Source: Nipponacmea schrenckii (taxonomy: Eukaryota > Mollusca > Gastropoda > Lottiidae). From it: a DNA stretch of 64,000 bases. The translations under genes were made by a program, and so were the position numbers. Location of the stretch: assembly GCA_030562195.1 (NCBI GenBank), contig CM060202.1:12090001-12154000 (forward strand). Direction: 5' to 3'. The number at the start of each line of letters is the position of its first letter. The stretch's first letter is position 1. The notes beneath the pieces were generated by a model, which did not search any database, was not told where the DNA came from, and worked only from the letters and a program-made list of their open reading frames with translations. Positions 51,901 to 62,216 of this stretch are shown here, piece by piece.

Positions 51901-54900
51901 ATCAGTAGCACTTGAACAGTGTTTTGAACAACAAAGCCTAATGATTTCACCCTTTAATTTTTCCTAAAGATCAAGGAATTGAACTCAACATAGGTCCATA
52001 AGGAAAATTCACTGAGAAGGCACAGTGAAGAGAATACTATGGAGTTTTTCATCCAGTGGTCAGTGGTGCAAGTTGAAGGGTTGACATGAAAGTGAGATAT
52101 AAAACTGAGGCACCAAGCTGTGCACTATAAGATCCATCCCTCAGCAGTGAAGAAAGTTGTAAATTTAAAATCGTAACTTCGGAAGCTGTACTGACAGAAA
52201 TTCCATCATTGACCAAATAAGTGCAGAAATGCCGGACATAAACCTCATTAAGTTTCATTAAATTAATAAAACTTTTCATTACAATAAATACAAATTGTCA
52301 ACAAGAAACTCCATTTATCTGTAAATAGCCAATTGACCATAAAGAATGAATAATAGTAATGTTTCTGTGGATTATTAAAGCACAGAATAATAGCTTTAAT
52401 ATTTTACAGAATATATTTGGGTTAAATATTTCATGAAATTCAGAATAAAAAAGACATCAAATTTCTCTAGAATTACAGCTTCACATTTCAAGATGTCTAC
52501 AGTAAAAATACATCAACTCCTCTTCACCTTTACCAACTGATGGTAAATTGAACTTCTAACAGAAGAATATTCTGGTTGATGTCATCTTCACTGTTCAGTG
52601 AGCACTAAGTACTCTTTCTTGCACAGTCCTGTATTTAGTTTCAGATCCTCTATTAAATTTCTGATCTCCTGATGAGGATTTGAACTGCTTATATGTAAAA
52701 CATTGAAAATTGAATAAAACCATTGATCAACAATAGAATAAACAATGTCAACTCAAGTAACTAAACGCATGCAAAAAAATTATATATGAGCATCATCAAT
52801 TTATAAAACCTCCCAGCAGGAAAAAGTCTGAACAAATTTATGGTATCAATGAAGACAATTAAGCAATGCCTAAAACATTACTTATATATTTCAATTATAT
52901 ATTGTTTTTACAACCACTTTCACCTAAACTTTATATCAATGAAAAATAGAGAGCTTCATACATTCTTTATAACATTTTATAAACATGGTCATGACATTGA
53001 CCTACAGACAATAAATAATCATTAAAAATGTGTTGAAAAATCTTTATTTAGAAAAGAATTAAAACTTGAAGACGGACAAAAGGTCAACAAAGCAATCAAC
53101 AACCAGATTGAAAATGTCCAATAACATTTTACCAAGACTAACATACACAAAGGTTGGTCTCAGTGAAAAATGTTGAACTATTTCTCATGTAAATAAACAG
53201 AAACAAACAAGGAGGATAATAAACAAACAAAAAGACTTGGAAAACAAGTCTAAACTAATACAAGACTTGATACCTAGGTCTACATCTGGCTGCTGACGTC
53301 TTTTTCTTTCTTGGACTACTCCAATGACTCAATCCGCCCAAGAACCTATGTAACATAACAATAAATACATTAATATTTCATGGTCATTAAATATTTAGTA
53401 CCTACATCTATTTGTAATGGTATGAAAATATGCATCATAAAAAGAATAACTGTTGGGAGTGTAAAATTATTTATTATATAAAAAAAAGTTATAAATATGA
53501 ATGAATAAATAGGATGAATATAAAATTCTAGTATTATTAATTAAATAAAACATTAGCCCCTGATCAATAATATGAAGAATGGTATCTATAAATCATGTAG
53601 ACTGTATTCTTTGTGTTTTTCTATTAATTTTTGATATTTATTTTGGTGACATATGGTCTCAGATAATCTTATCTCTCTACACTTGCCATTATCTTTATCA
53701 TCTGGTTCAGTCTATTGAATGAGTGAGAGATAAATGAATGCATGAATGAATATTGAATAATATAATGATGCAATTGTGAATAAAAATGTGGATACATTAA
53801 GATTTAATGAATGAATTATCTAAATTTAAGATAGGAAATCAACCGACATCTTCATTGAATTGTAATTAATAAACAAATGAAATGCTGTAGGACTGTTGAA
53901 TTATCAAAAATTCATATTTATATATTTTTATGAGATATCAATGAATGAATCAATGAATAAACTGTTTCAATAAAGTCAAACAAACAATATATATTTCATG
54001 TTTATTCATTCAATTACTATATTCCATGAATTGAATAAATGAAATTTAGAAATATGTTTTTAAAGGTGCATTGCCTTATTGCTCAAAGTAAAATCAAGCT
54101 TACTAATTGACTTATCAGTGTTTCTGATGAATAATCCATGTTTTCTTGACTTAGTAAATCATACATGAATATAGAAAGGCTTGGGGAATCCATTTAACTT
54201 TAATCTGCATTGAAACGATAAATTTAGACTCCATGTTTGATCATGTTACCAAATGACATCATAGGAAGTGAAGCTACACTATGACTGGGCATGCCAAATA
54301 AACTTTGAAAGCCAATATGTCAATTTAAGCAACACATTCTGCAGCAATTTTTTTTTTGTCCAATCATCTACCATAACTTTAAAATTTCAATTCTAATTAG
54401 CTGATTTTCTTCCATAAATTACCGAGGGATATCCTTGTATTTCCCGTGCCCATTTCTTCTTTGATCTCTTTTTACCGAATCTGAAACCTTCTTGAACTCT
54501 TAAACTTAAACTCAGGCACATACTGGAAGATCAAAATGAGAGACTTAATGATCTCTCTTGATCAAGGGAATCCCCTTTGTAATAAGGCTAATTACGAGTT
54601 AATTAGGGACTTTTTAGACAATCTTGTACTTTTCCCAATCATTAGAACATCTCAGCTTTCGATCTATATAAGTATTAGCAGTCCAATTATGGAATATATA
54701 TATAAACGGAAACAAGGCAATGCATCTTTAAAATTATTTTAACTTTTAGATGTAATGGCATTAAGTACATGGCTTTAATTATTTAATCATACTAAGCTAA
54801 GTCAGACTTCTGATAAATATTTCATCAAACCAAATTAACAACATGGCTGCAATGTAATTGGTTACATCCCACACATCCTTAGGTCTTTAAGAATTCCATG

Positions 54901-57900
54901 ATCAATGGCATAGATTTCATTAACAGGTTAAAGGTTTATACTGAAGTAGTTATAATGTCAAATACAAAGAAGTAAATATTGAATAGGAATAAAGACAGTA
55001 CTAATGGCTTTATGGAATTAGAAGAGACTAAGCCATTTAGAATAACTTTCTACAATCTTTGGCAAGATATTCTTGTATAAGTTCAGTTCACAGCAATGAT
55101 GTGTCTACAGATTTTCAATGAAATATTTCTCGATTGAGGAAGGTGTCATAGAACACTTGGTTGTGTCTTATTTAGTGCTCAAACCTGTCATACCAATATT
55201 ATTCACTTTTAGCCCAGTGTAATAATGTCTGATACCTACAATCTTTGTCTATCTTTTTTCTATTTCATAATGTCTAATTCCAACAATCTTTGTCTATCTT
55301 TTTTTATTTCATAATGTCTGATACCAACAATCTTTGTCTATCTTTTTTTATTCCATAATGTCTAATTCCAACAATCTTTGTCTATCTTTTTTTATTTCAT
55401 AATGTCTAATTCCAACAATCTTTGTCTATCTTTTTTTATTTCATAATGTCTAATTCCAACAATCTTTGTCTATCTTTTTTTATTCATAATGTCTATTCCA
55501 AAATTTGCTACTTTTTTATTTCATAATGTCTAATTCCAACAATCTTTGGCTATCTTTTTTTATTTCATAATGTCTAATGCCAACAATCTTTGGCTATCTT
55601 TTTTTTATTTCATATTGTCTAATTCCAACAATCTTTGTCAATCTTTTTTTATTTCATAATGTCTAATGCCAACAATCTTTGCCAATCTATCTTTATTGAA
55701 GCAAGGATCTCATGAGAATTTTGATCCATTGTTATGATGCAATTTCTACAAAAATCTAAGAAACAAACCACTCCTTAATAAGAGGATAATCCAAGGCATT
55801 AACTTACGTAACATAAAATTTCTAAGTTCACTCAAATCCCCACCCCCATCTTCCTATCAACAATATAATGGAATCAATGAGAGAATCATTATAGTAGATG
55901 AGTAAAAACCACCCACCTGTAACTATCAGCATAATAAAACTCAATCAGATTGGTTCTCAAGAGGGGATAAAATACATTATAGCCTTGTGAATTATTGCTT
56001 TAAACTAATTGTCTTGTCAATTTCCTTAGAAAATTGTCTTGAAATATGATTTCATTTGTGTTAATTGCAGCTATTTTGAACAAACGAGTGCACAGAAAAG
56101 CTGTCTGAAATTTTTACTGCCAATCGTTCCATGTAACTATTCCTTCACACAGTTCTGCCATATTTGCTTGTAAATATTGAACACAAGGGCCATGTTTTAT
56201 TCTTTAATAAAATATACACACTCAAAATCTTGTTCTTTGCATACACTATAAATAGAAAATCTTGTCTTTTGTAAAGTTTGCTGAAATTTCAACCTTTCCA
56301 TTAAAATATTATTTTTCTTCAAATCCTTTTCATAAAAAATATATGTTTGTTTTCTTTTTTTTTTTTTTCAAGATTTCAAACATTTGAAAGGATAAAAAAA
56401 TAAATTTACAAATCAAAGGTAAGTCACCAGAAATAATTTAACATGATTGTATTAATGTCCACAAATATGATTGGTTGTGATAGGGTGATATTAGATTAAC
56501 CAACCAGAAATATTGAATAATTAAATATGATCATATTCATTCATGTTCTTACAAGCTAGAATCTTAAATAGACATCTTTCATAAACCATTATGATGTTAA
56601 AATCTCAAAGATTTTCTGATTTTCTTTCAAAAGATAAATTTCACTAATATTACCATTCAACAACAATCTTCACAATTTTGCATCTATGTAATGTTATACA
56701 TAGTCCTCTACTAACCTTGACATCATTAGGCACTTTCCACATATGTAAATGCAGAGATTTTATTGGATTGCACACAAGCAAATACCGCCAATTAGAGCCC
56801 TCAAATGAAATATTGTGAACAATTCGTAACCATGTGCAGATGTACAAAGATCTGTACATTGTTCAATATTGCTTGTACAAGACAGTAAATGCATACAGAA
56901 AAAGTATTATTACACCAGGGAGCATATTAATGACAATATTACCTGAAATCACTCTACATTGTTACTTTATTCATAATTTTGTCATTCTTTCACATCTTGG
57001 GAATGGACACACAGCGCTTTTTACTCTTGGAGGTTTGGATTAAATAGACAATTTTTCAATTGACTTTCATAGCATTTATTATTAGTCTACTTTATTCTTT
57101 AACACTTGTCTCATAACTTAATGGAATCTGTCATCAATCTAGTTACATAATCATTCTAGATTTTATAATTCTTGATGTATGACATGTCATCTCAAGATTT
57201 AAGGAACATATAATTTTCTACATATTATGTTGTCAAAAGAATAAAAGTTAATATTCTTAAAAAGATTCAATTTCAACATTATATTTAGAATGCTACATTG
57301 TATACAAAAAATTCAATTAGAGAAAATTAAAACAAGCCATCTCAAGACTATACAATTAACAGTTCTACAAGATTACCATGATATGACATTTTCCATCTAA
57401 AATTGTTAAGTTTATGATAACATAAAATCTAAAAATTTAAAACTTGGCCATATTCATCAGAAGATAAACCTGCTGTCATAAATAACATAACAGAATCCTT
57501 ATAATATAATCTGATAAATAAAAATAAAACTTAGTAATAATCCATAAAAATGCAATTGACTAATATTACAAAACACTTAGTTTTTCTATAAATACTTAGT
57601 TTAATTAAAAAGTTGCCAAATGAACTAGAATTGCAATGCAATTCACCCAATAATATGAGTAAAACTGGCAAGAATATGACCTCAGTACCTATGGAACAAG
57701 CTTAGAGCTGACAATTGAGAAACTGTCTTTATCAACTGTGAGCAACTCAAATGTACATCATAAGCCGCAGAAATAAACAATCATTAAACCTTCATTTAAA
57801 AAAAAGATATCAACTAACATTTACAACATTTCAGGAAGCAATTCTTAAACATAAACAATAGTCTATATATAATATAGACCAACAAATATTCGACTGAATT

Positions 57901-60900
57901 TAATATATAATGTAATGTTTCTCATTTAATGTTTCCATTCTGACCACAAATATGATAAATATTTAGAACCCACCTATATTAAAATGTGCACAACAACCTC
58001 TTGTTTATACTGCTCAATGAGTGTATTAAAAGATTTGATTTTCTCTTTTAAACATTTAATAATTGGTTTCAAGTGTTATAACTTTAAAACATTCTAGCAC
58101 ATAATATATTAGTGTCTTTACTTAATCATTCTGCTTAACATCAGTATTTGTGCTAGCGACAAGGGAAATCAGGACAAATCAATTTCAACAAATACCACTA
58201 TCAAGTAATCATATTGCATAAAATGACATCACCTTGGATGATAAGTAATTTATTGATCTGACTTTAAAGAAATTAAGGAATGAGATATCAGTAAATAAGT
58301 CATTTGTTACATACACCTATAAAAGCCACCCACTAACAGTAGTAATATTGACTGACTGACATTTAAATTTGTAGAAGGTAAAGTTTAACATGCTCATATA
58401 ATCCTACATTATACATGTTCTCATTCAAATACATTGGGCAAGTTCAAACTAACACATTAGTCTCAAGTCAAAAAAATATTTGCAAATCCTGTGATCGCAT
58501 TTAGTGACGGCTAAGTTGACCGAAATACAAAAATTAGTTGACAGAAATACAGTTCATTTGTTACATTTACAGTTGCAATAATGTCTACCATTCTGTGCAT
58601 TAACAAATAATCATGTAGTGAACCCCAAGTGCTATTTAACATGGAGAGAATTTGAAAACAAATATAATTCTGAGACTTAATCATCCAGACTGTTATGAAA
58701 GTAAAACACAAACATCATAACATAGGCTCCATGGGAGTTATCTGGGATAACATATCCTAGTTTAATCAAAAATGGAGGAACCTAATTAAGACAGTCTGAT
58801 GAGAATTGTCCAGCTACACAAACATATATTTCTATATTCTCACATTCTATTTAGCCTAGCTCAGTATTTACCATCTGTTAAAACATAAATCTTCAATCTT
58901 TTCTAAAGCAGTAGTTAAACTTTTCAAGTTTTACAGTCTGAAATTTACTGACCAAATGGAATGTTCAAAAATTCTATATGAAAATATAATCCATTTTCAA
59001 TGCTACAGAGTCAGAAACTATTTACATTCAGTCAGTTAAAAATTGTCTTATAAATCCATGGCCATGAAAACCAGAACCCTTATCAATAAATAGAAAAGAC
59101 AAATGTTCACTATAAGCACTCTGTATATGAATGCTATGAACTGGAATCCATTATCAAGACCCTTTTTTTTATCAGATATACCAGCAGGGGTATATTATTC
59201 ACATGTGTGATTATATTACAAAACCAACTGTAAAAATGTCGCAGTATATTTAGAGGTTTGTCAATTGGCCTGATTGAAGATCAAAAGACATCATGAATAT
59301 TTATTACCTGAGTCCTTGTTAGAGGTTAACTTGGAATAGTGGACATTGTAGAATTTTCATTATTCAGATAAAGATAAGCCTAGGTATTTAGTTATTTAAA
59401 GATATAATATATTAAACAAGATAAAACATGTTAGTTAAAGTCTACCAGACTATATAACTGACAGAAAATGAACATCCTGGTGTGAATACAATTACCTAGC
59501 AACCATCAACATGCAAGGCATGCATTACATAATGTAATTAATTACTGATTATTACAACACAATATGAGGCATAATTGCTGTAACTAGTATCAAGTTCATT
59601 TTATAAATTGACATGTTTTACCAGTAATCAATACATAGGATATTTACAATTTTCTTTTTGATGTCAAATCCACATGTCAGGTACTATGTCGTATGTGTAG
59701 TGAGAAATAACTCACACTCAAATCTTTATAAGTCTGCTAAATAAAACACTTTAGAGCAATAATGAGCACTATATACTAAGTTTAATAATTTATATTTATT
59801 TATAGCAGTTTTTTGCTCTATAGGACAGAATTGGATAGCAATTATAAAATTTTGTGGAACAATAGTGTCTCTGAGAATGTTTTTGTCAAGTCATGCATTT
59901 ATAGGCCTGTACGCACTGTGTCTGGACAAAGAATAACAACAAGTTGACAAAACAGAGAGTGCTAAAGCTGTTTATTCTAAGATATTGTCCGTACTGAGGC
60001 CTGCATGTAAACTATTTATATATTTCTTTAATATATGGGCTTTTTATGATCTGAACAACCAAAGAATGTTGGATAAATAATCTCTGAACTCTCAGAAGTG
60101 TTTGAGGATATCACATGAGCAGTGCAAATTTACGAGAATCTGCAAGGTGGTTGCCTTCAATTTTTGCTCCTGGGTCGACACCTCCTAATATGTTTTCAAT
60201 AGAAAATGACACTTTAGAGCAACACTATTCATAAGATGTACCGGCAAACAAAATTTCATTAGCTGGGTTAATTCGAAAATTTTATGTATCGCCAAAAAAT
60301 GCACCTTTAGGGAAAAATGCATTTTAGTTTGCCGACAATTGTAAAGTAAACTGAGATGCGATACAGTTTATTACGAACCCTGAAAATATACCCATACTGT
60401 TTATAGGGGCCCAGGCTTTATTTGCTTCGGACAATCATCCGACAGCCTCAAACACATGAAGTCTTTTGGTTAGCTAATCAAAAATAGTCTACAGAGCTTA
60501 CCTTTGAAATTTGAGCCTTCAAATCCATGGGTATCCATAATTATCCGTGTTTGAAAAATCATAATGTCTTAAGAAATTACGAACATCCCGCCATATTGGA
60601 AAACGGTTCGTCTTGATAATCAAAGAGTTATCCTTCCCGTTGTGCAATAGCGGTCATCTATATAAATAGACTACAACGCATTTTCAATTGTAGACTTTGT
60701 CAACAGGACACACAATTTTCAGACTGACTGGAGACCAGCCGCGTACAGCACGGAAAAAAAATGAAAAGGGAAATTTTTTGTTTGAGGTATATTTCAAGGT
60801 ATTTTGCGATTTTCTTAGAGCTTGAGTATTTCTGAGGACTGTTTAAATGTAACAAAGGCCCAAAACGACCCCAAAAAATCAAGCCTGGGCCTCTTTAATT

Positions 60901-62216
60901 CATCAACCAATTAACCGATATTAATGTTTGAATGAACTAAACCACAAGTATTTCATGATATACATAAAGTACATTGCTAATAATACATCTGTCAGATATA
61001 CATGTGTATCTGCATAGTATGGTGTATGGTCATAATCAAAGAAACATTTGTATTTCAATTAATGTAAATATCATCCTATTCTCTATTTACTTCTTAAACT
61101 TTCCTTCGATCTGTATCAATTAAAGCCATTCAGCAACTCAGTTTGATCTTAAGCAGAGTATGCTCACTCAACTAGTACCGGTACACTTGAAAGCACTTGG
61201 CATCCCTTTGGAGAGTATATATAGCAAACGTATGATTGATGTAATAATCAAAAGTATAGGTGGTAAAAGGCACTCTTCAAATCAAACAGTGATATATAAT
61301 GTTTACAAAAAAAATGTCATGTCAATACATATAGCTACTTAAATATTTATGATATTCCTATCACAACCTATAGAAGTGAATGTCATGCATTGTTGCAATG
61401 TTATATCAACGAGGTTCTTAGGAAGATCAAAATATACACTTTCTAAACAATGCCAGGTAAATGCCAAGTTTGGAGGAAAAAAAGGTGCTTACCTGTTGAT
61501 ATTGCTAGGTTTCATGGCAGTAGTTCCTCCTCTTCGTTCTGCTAAATCCGGTTTAGGCTGTAAAAACAGAAAATCAAGAGGAAAATTATTAAAGAGCATA
61601 ATTTCCAATAAGGAATGTACCCAAACTTCTGTTGATGTCTGTTATTTCTTTGATTAAGATACTTTTTCAGAATGAATAAATGAACGAATAAATCCTAAAG
61701 AACTTGAAATAACTGTTTAAACTGAACATGTTTTGTCTTCTGATAATGGAAGAATTCATTATATTTTCTCATAGCTATTATTCCCACACAGTGGACTAGT
61801 CTATTAATACAGGGTTGAGAGGTAGTTATTTATGGCCAGTCCTATACTTATTTCAAGTAACAGCTTGATGGAAAATTGTTGCAATAAAATTATGGAAATA
61901 ATAAAAAAAAAACAAGATAAAAGTTGAATACACGATTAAATATTGAAATTCAAATTTATATACACCAAAGACAACTTTGAGTACATATTTTATATAATGG
62001 CATTTTATGTCTGGAATTTCAATGGTTTTAAATAAGTAGCAGACTATGGCTTGAGATTTTTCACTAGATTTAACAAAACCTTTCTATACTTTGTTTGAAG
62101 TGGTAAATATATTTGATTTGATATGTAACATCATTAGTTCCTTTTACCATAAGTTGTCCCGCTTAATAAAATAAGTGATATTTACCTTGGCTTCAACAGT
62201 AGCCTGAGGCGGTGAT
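33929..62216 (-). CDS. AFF4-like: AF4/FMR2 (AFF) family homologue, 5' partial
   Basis: Members of this family (vertebrate AFF1-4, fly lilliputian) are nuclear scaffolds of the super elongation complex, which brings P-TEFb and ELL to RNA polymerase II. Fourteen exons, 5' to 3' on the minus strand: 62,216-62,186; 61,557-61,493; 53,345-53,274; 42,572-42,368; 41,615-39,904; 38,428-38,260; 37,980-37,829; 37,547-37,490; 37,310-37,168; 35,481-35,419; 35,234-35,135; 34,919-34,800; 34,449-34,238; 34,041-33,929 (TGA). They encode about 1,070 residues. A Ser/Asp/Glu-rich segment (PPSSSSDSSSSGSESGSD), PKWSLVQFISK and a Lys/Ser-rich region precede the C-terminal homology domain. That domain starts near KGKELKHKADPL, includes FYTYTEAVLAYIQGAY and YRIQSILYLKM, and ends KGLQCLKDT. 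The N-terminal domain lies beyond the window. All junctions match in phase except 34,800/34,449, which is off by one base. The paralogue assignment is tentative. Confidence 0.93.
36110..37027 (-). mobile_element. hAT element, 918 bp, with BED-finger first exon
   Basis: The tips are TAGTGCTGG and CCAGCACTA, flanked by the 8-bp duplication GTAGATAC (36,102-36,109 and 37,028-37,035), the hAT hallmark. Both ends are filled with reiterated CGATACGATACG / ATATCGCGATA words that may be subterminal transposase-binding repeats. The only gene piece inside is a BED zinc-finger exon. The catalytic part of the transposase is absent, so the copy is non-autonomous. It sits in an AFF intron. Confidence 0.93.
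36218..36446 (-). pseudogene. hAT transposase first exon, BED zinc finger only
   Basis: ATG at 36,446 opens MADSDNIQIENAPAKYKSKV, followed by a BED-type finger with CKLCQTILKYSGNTTNLYTH and MKRHH (Cys-x2-Cys, then His-x4-His). The frame stays open to a good donor (A/GTAAGC at 36,217-36,216), as expected of a first exon. Downstream transposase exons have been deleted. BED fingers bind DNA, and in hAT transposases this domain recognises the element. Whether this exon is transcribed cannot be told from sequence. Confidence 0.8.
39347..39529 (+). mobile_element. TA-flanked MITE family, shorter copy
   Basis: The left part reads AGAACCTGCATTCAGAGACC. The right end is CAGGGTATACTG followed by TA. 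The middle AAAGGTGGGCTCTTAATAAA followed by GGTGGTC is shared with 16,250-16,480. The left tip is eroded. It lies in the AFF intron between exons 39,904-41,615 and 38,260-38,428. Confidence 0.65.
41985..42080 (+). mobile_element. Non-LTR retroelement 3' tail, copy 2
   Basis: GGGCTGAATGTGAGACAGGA, CCATGTCCTTGTGTATTGGG, then CCATGTAAAATAAAGAGTTT and an (ATT)n tail. It is the better preserved of two copies (the other is at 21,270). Upstream, from about 41,790 to 41,960, there is a roughly 107-bp imperfect direct duplication marked by CACATGTACTTGTGTA, probably part of the same element. It is antisense to AFF, in an intron. Confidence 0.65.
42190..42347 (+). mobile_element. Helitron-like right-end fragment
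   Basis: One partial core unit (CAAGATCAGATAAAAATGCA) is followed by CATCCACATTTTGATATGGG then TGTATAAAA, the right end of the family of copies A and B. It ends about 20 bp from the AFF exon at 42,368-42,572, close to that exon's donor site on the minus strand. Confidence 0.65.
43069..43446 (-). pseudogene. Harbinger (HARBI1-like) transposase N-terminal fragment
   Basis: The reading starts at ATG 43,446 (MDPAHRNALVMLFQQL), meets an in-frame TAG as codon 17 (43,398-43,396) and continues open. It includes RRQRRVRAIWMRQWINRRPQ, GLYDRLMVELRNEDPRAFKN and FMRMPPVMYDELVERL, the conserved N-terminal region of PIF/Harbinger transposases and of HARBI1. The frame ends at 43,069, well before any DDE catalytic domain, so it cannot transpose on its own. 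An internal ATG at 43,350 would avoid the stop and give a 93-residue product. Confidence 0.88.
43098..43105 (+). promoter_or_regulatory. TATA-like box facing right inside the Harbinger element
   Basis: TATAAAAG in the context GCGTGTATAAAAGCCGCC, on the strand opposite to the transposase fragment. It may have served a second gene (Harbinger elements often carry a Myb-like gene) that is now lost. The role is inferred. Confidence 0.35.
43499..43507 (-). promoter_or_regulatory. TATA-like box for the transposase fragment
   Basis: TATAAAAAG on the minus strand lies about 53 bases upstream of the ATG at 43,446, a spacing that fits a start site near 43,475 and a short leader. Confidence 0.5.
44069..46505. 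other. AFF intron interior, nothing recognised
   Basis: Part of the 10.7-kb AFF intron between exons at 42,572 and 53,274. It is AT-rich, with no supported coding exon or transposon end. Confidence 0.45.
46506..46930 (+). repeat. Minisatellite, about 48-bp units
   Basis: Tandem units of the form GCAGATAGATGAATCAGTTG then GCCATGAATAGATGAACAAA, in roughly eight variable copies. Open frames here on the minus strand come from the repeat itself. Confidence 0.85.
46965..47035 (+). repeat. GAAT-type microsatellite
   Basis: Imperfect (GAAT)n, GAATGAATGAATAAATGAAT, adjoining the minisatellite to its left. Confidence 0.8.
47040..49550. other. AFF intron interior, nothing recognised
   Basis: AT-rich intronic sequence without a supported exon or mobile element. 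Confidence 0.4.
49551..50000 (-). mobile_element. TA-flanked MITE family, best preserved copy
   Basis: Left end TACAGTATATCCTGCTCACA then GGACCACC; right end GGTCTCTGAATACAGGTTCT then ACTGTA. The outer TA on each side fits a Tc1/mariner-type target duplication, with CAGTA-A-CCTG tips. It is the reverse-oriented, fuller version of the copies at 15,303, 16,250 and 39,347. A 75-codon frame within it has no transposase features. Confidence 0.75.
50001..53273. other. AFF intron interior, nothing recognised
   Basis: AT-rich intronic sequence with short low-complexity frames only. Confidence 0.4.
53346..55220. other. AFF intron interior, a few simple repeats
   Basis: Scattered GAATGAAT runs near 53,720-53,760. 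A sequence TTAAAGGTGCATTGCC at about 54,060 resembles the left tip of the TTAA-flanked MITE at 63,150, but no matching right end was found. A 68-codon plus-strand frame at 54,536-54,742 is not recognised. Confidence 0.4.
55221..55692 (+). repeat. 44-45-bp tandem array, about 11 copies
   Basis: Units of the form AATGTCTAATTCCAACAATC then TTTGTCTATCTTTTTTTATT. Most copies are nearly identical, with one shortened copy near 55,490. It lies in the AFF intron between 53,345 and 61,493, not next to a recognised exon. Confidence 0.93.
55693..60404. other. AFF intron interior, nothing recognised
   Basis: Long AT-rich intronic stretch. No coding exon, RNA gene or complete mobile element could be supported. 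Confidence 0.4.
60405..60894. mobile_element. TTAA-type MITE, piggyBac-like, 490 bp
   Basis: Inverted tips AGGGGCCCAGGCTTTATTT at the left and AAATCAAGCCTGGGCCTCT at the right. TTAA follows the right end (60,895-60,898), and TTAT precedes the left, one base off. The interior is less AT-rich than the intron around it. No transposase frame was recognised. Confidence 0.65.
60899..61492. other. AFF intron interior next to an exon
   Basis: Intronic sequence leading to the AFF exon at 61,493-61,557. Nothing else was recognised. Confidence 0.4.
61558..62185. other. AFF intron, nothing recognised
   Basis: Short AT-rich intron between the 31-base exon (62,186-62,216) and the exon at 61,493-61,557. 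Confidence 0.6.

Noticed and set aside
53840..54340. A TTAA-flanked MITE starting at about 54,064
   Set aside because: The left tip resembles the element at 63,150, but no matching right tip with TTAA could be found.
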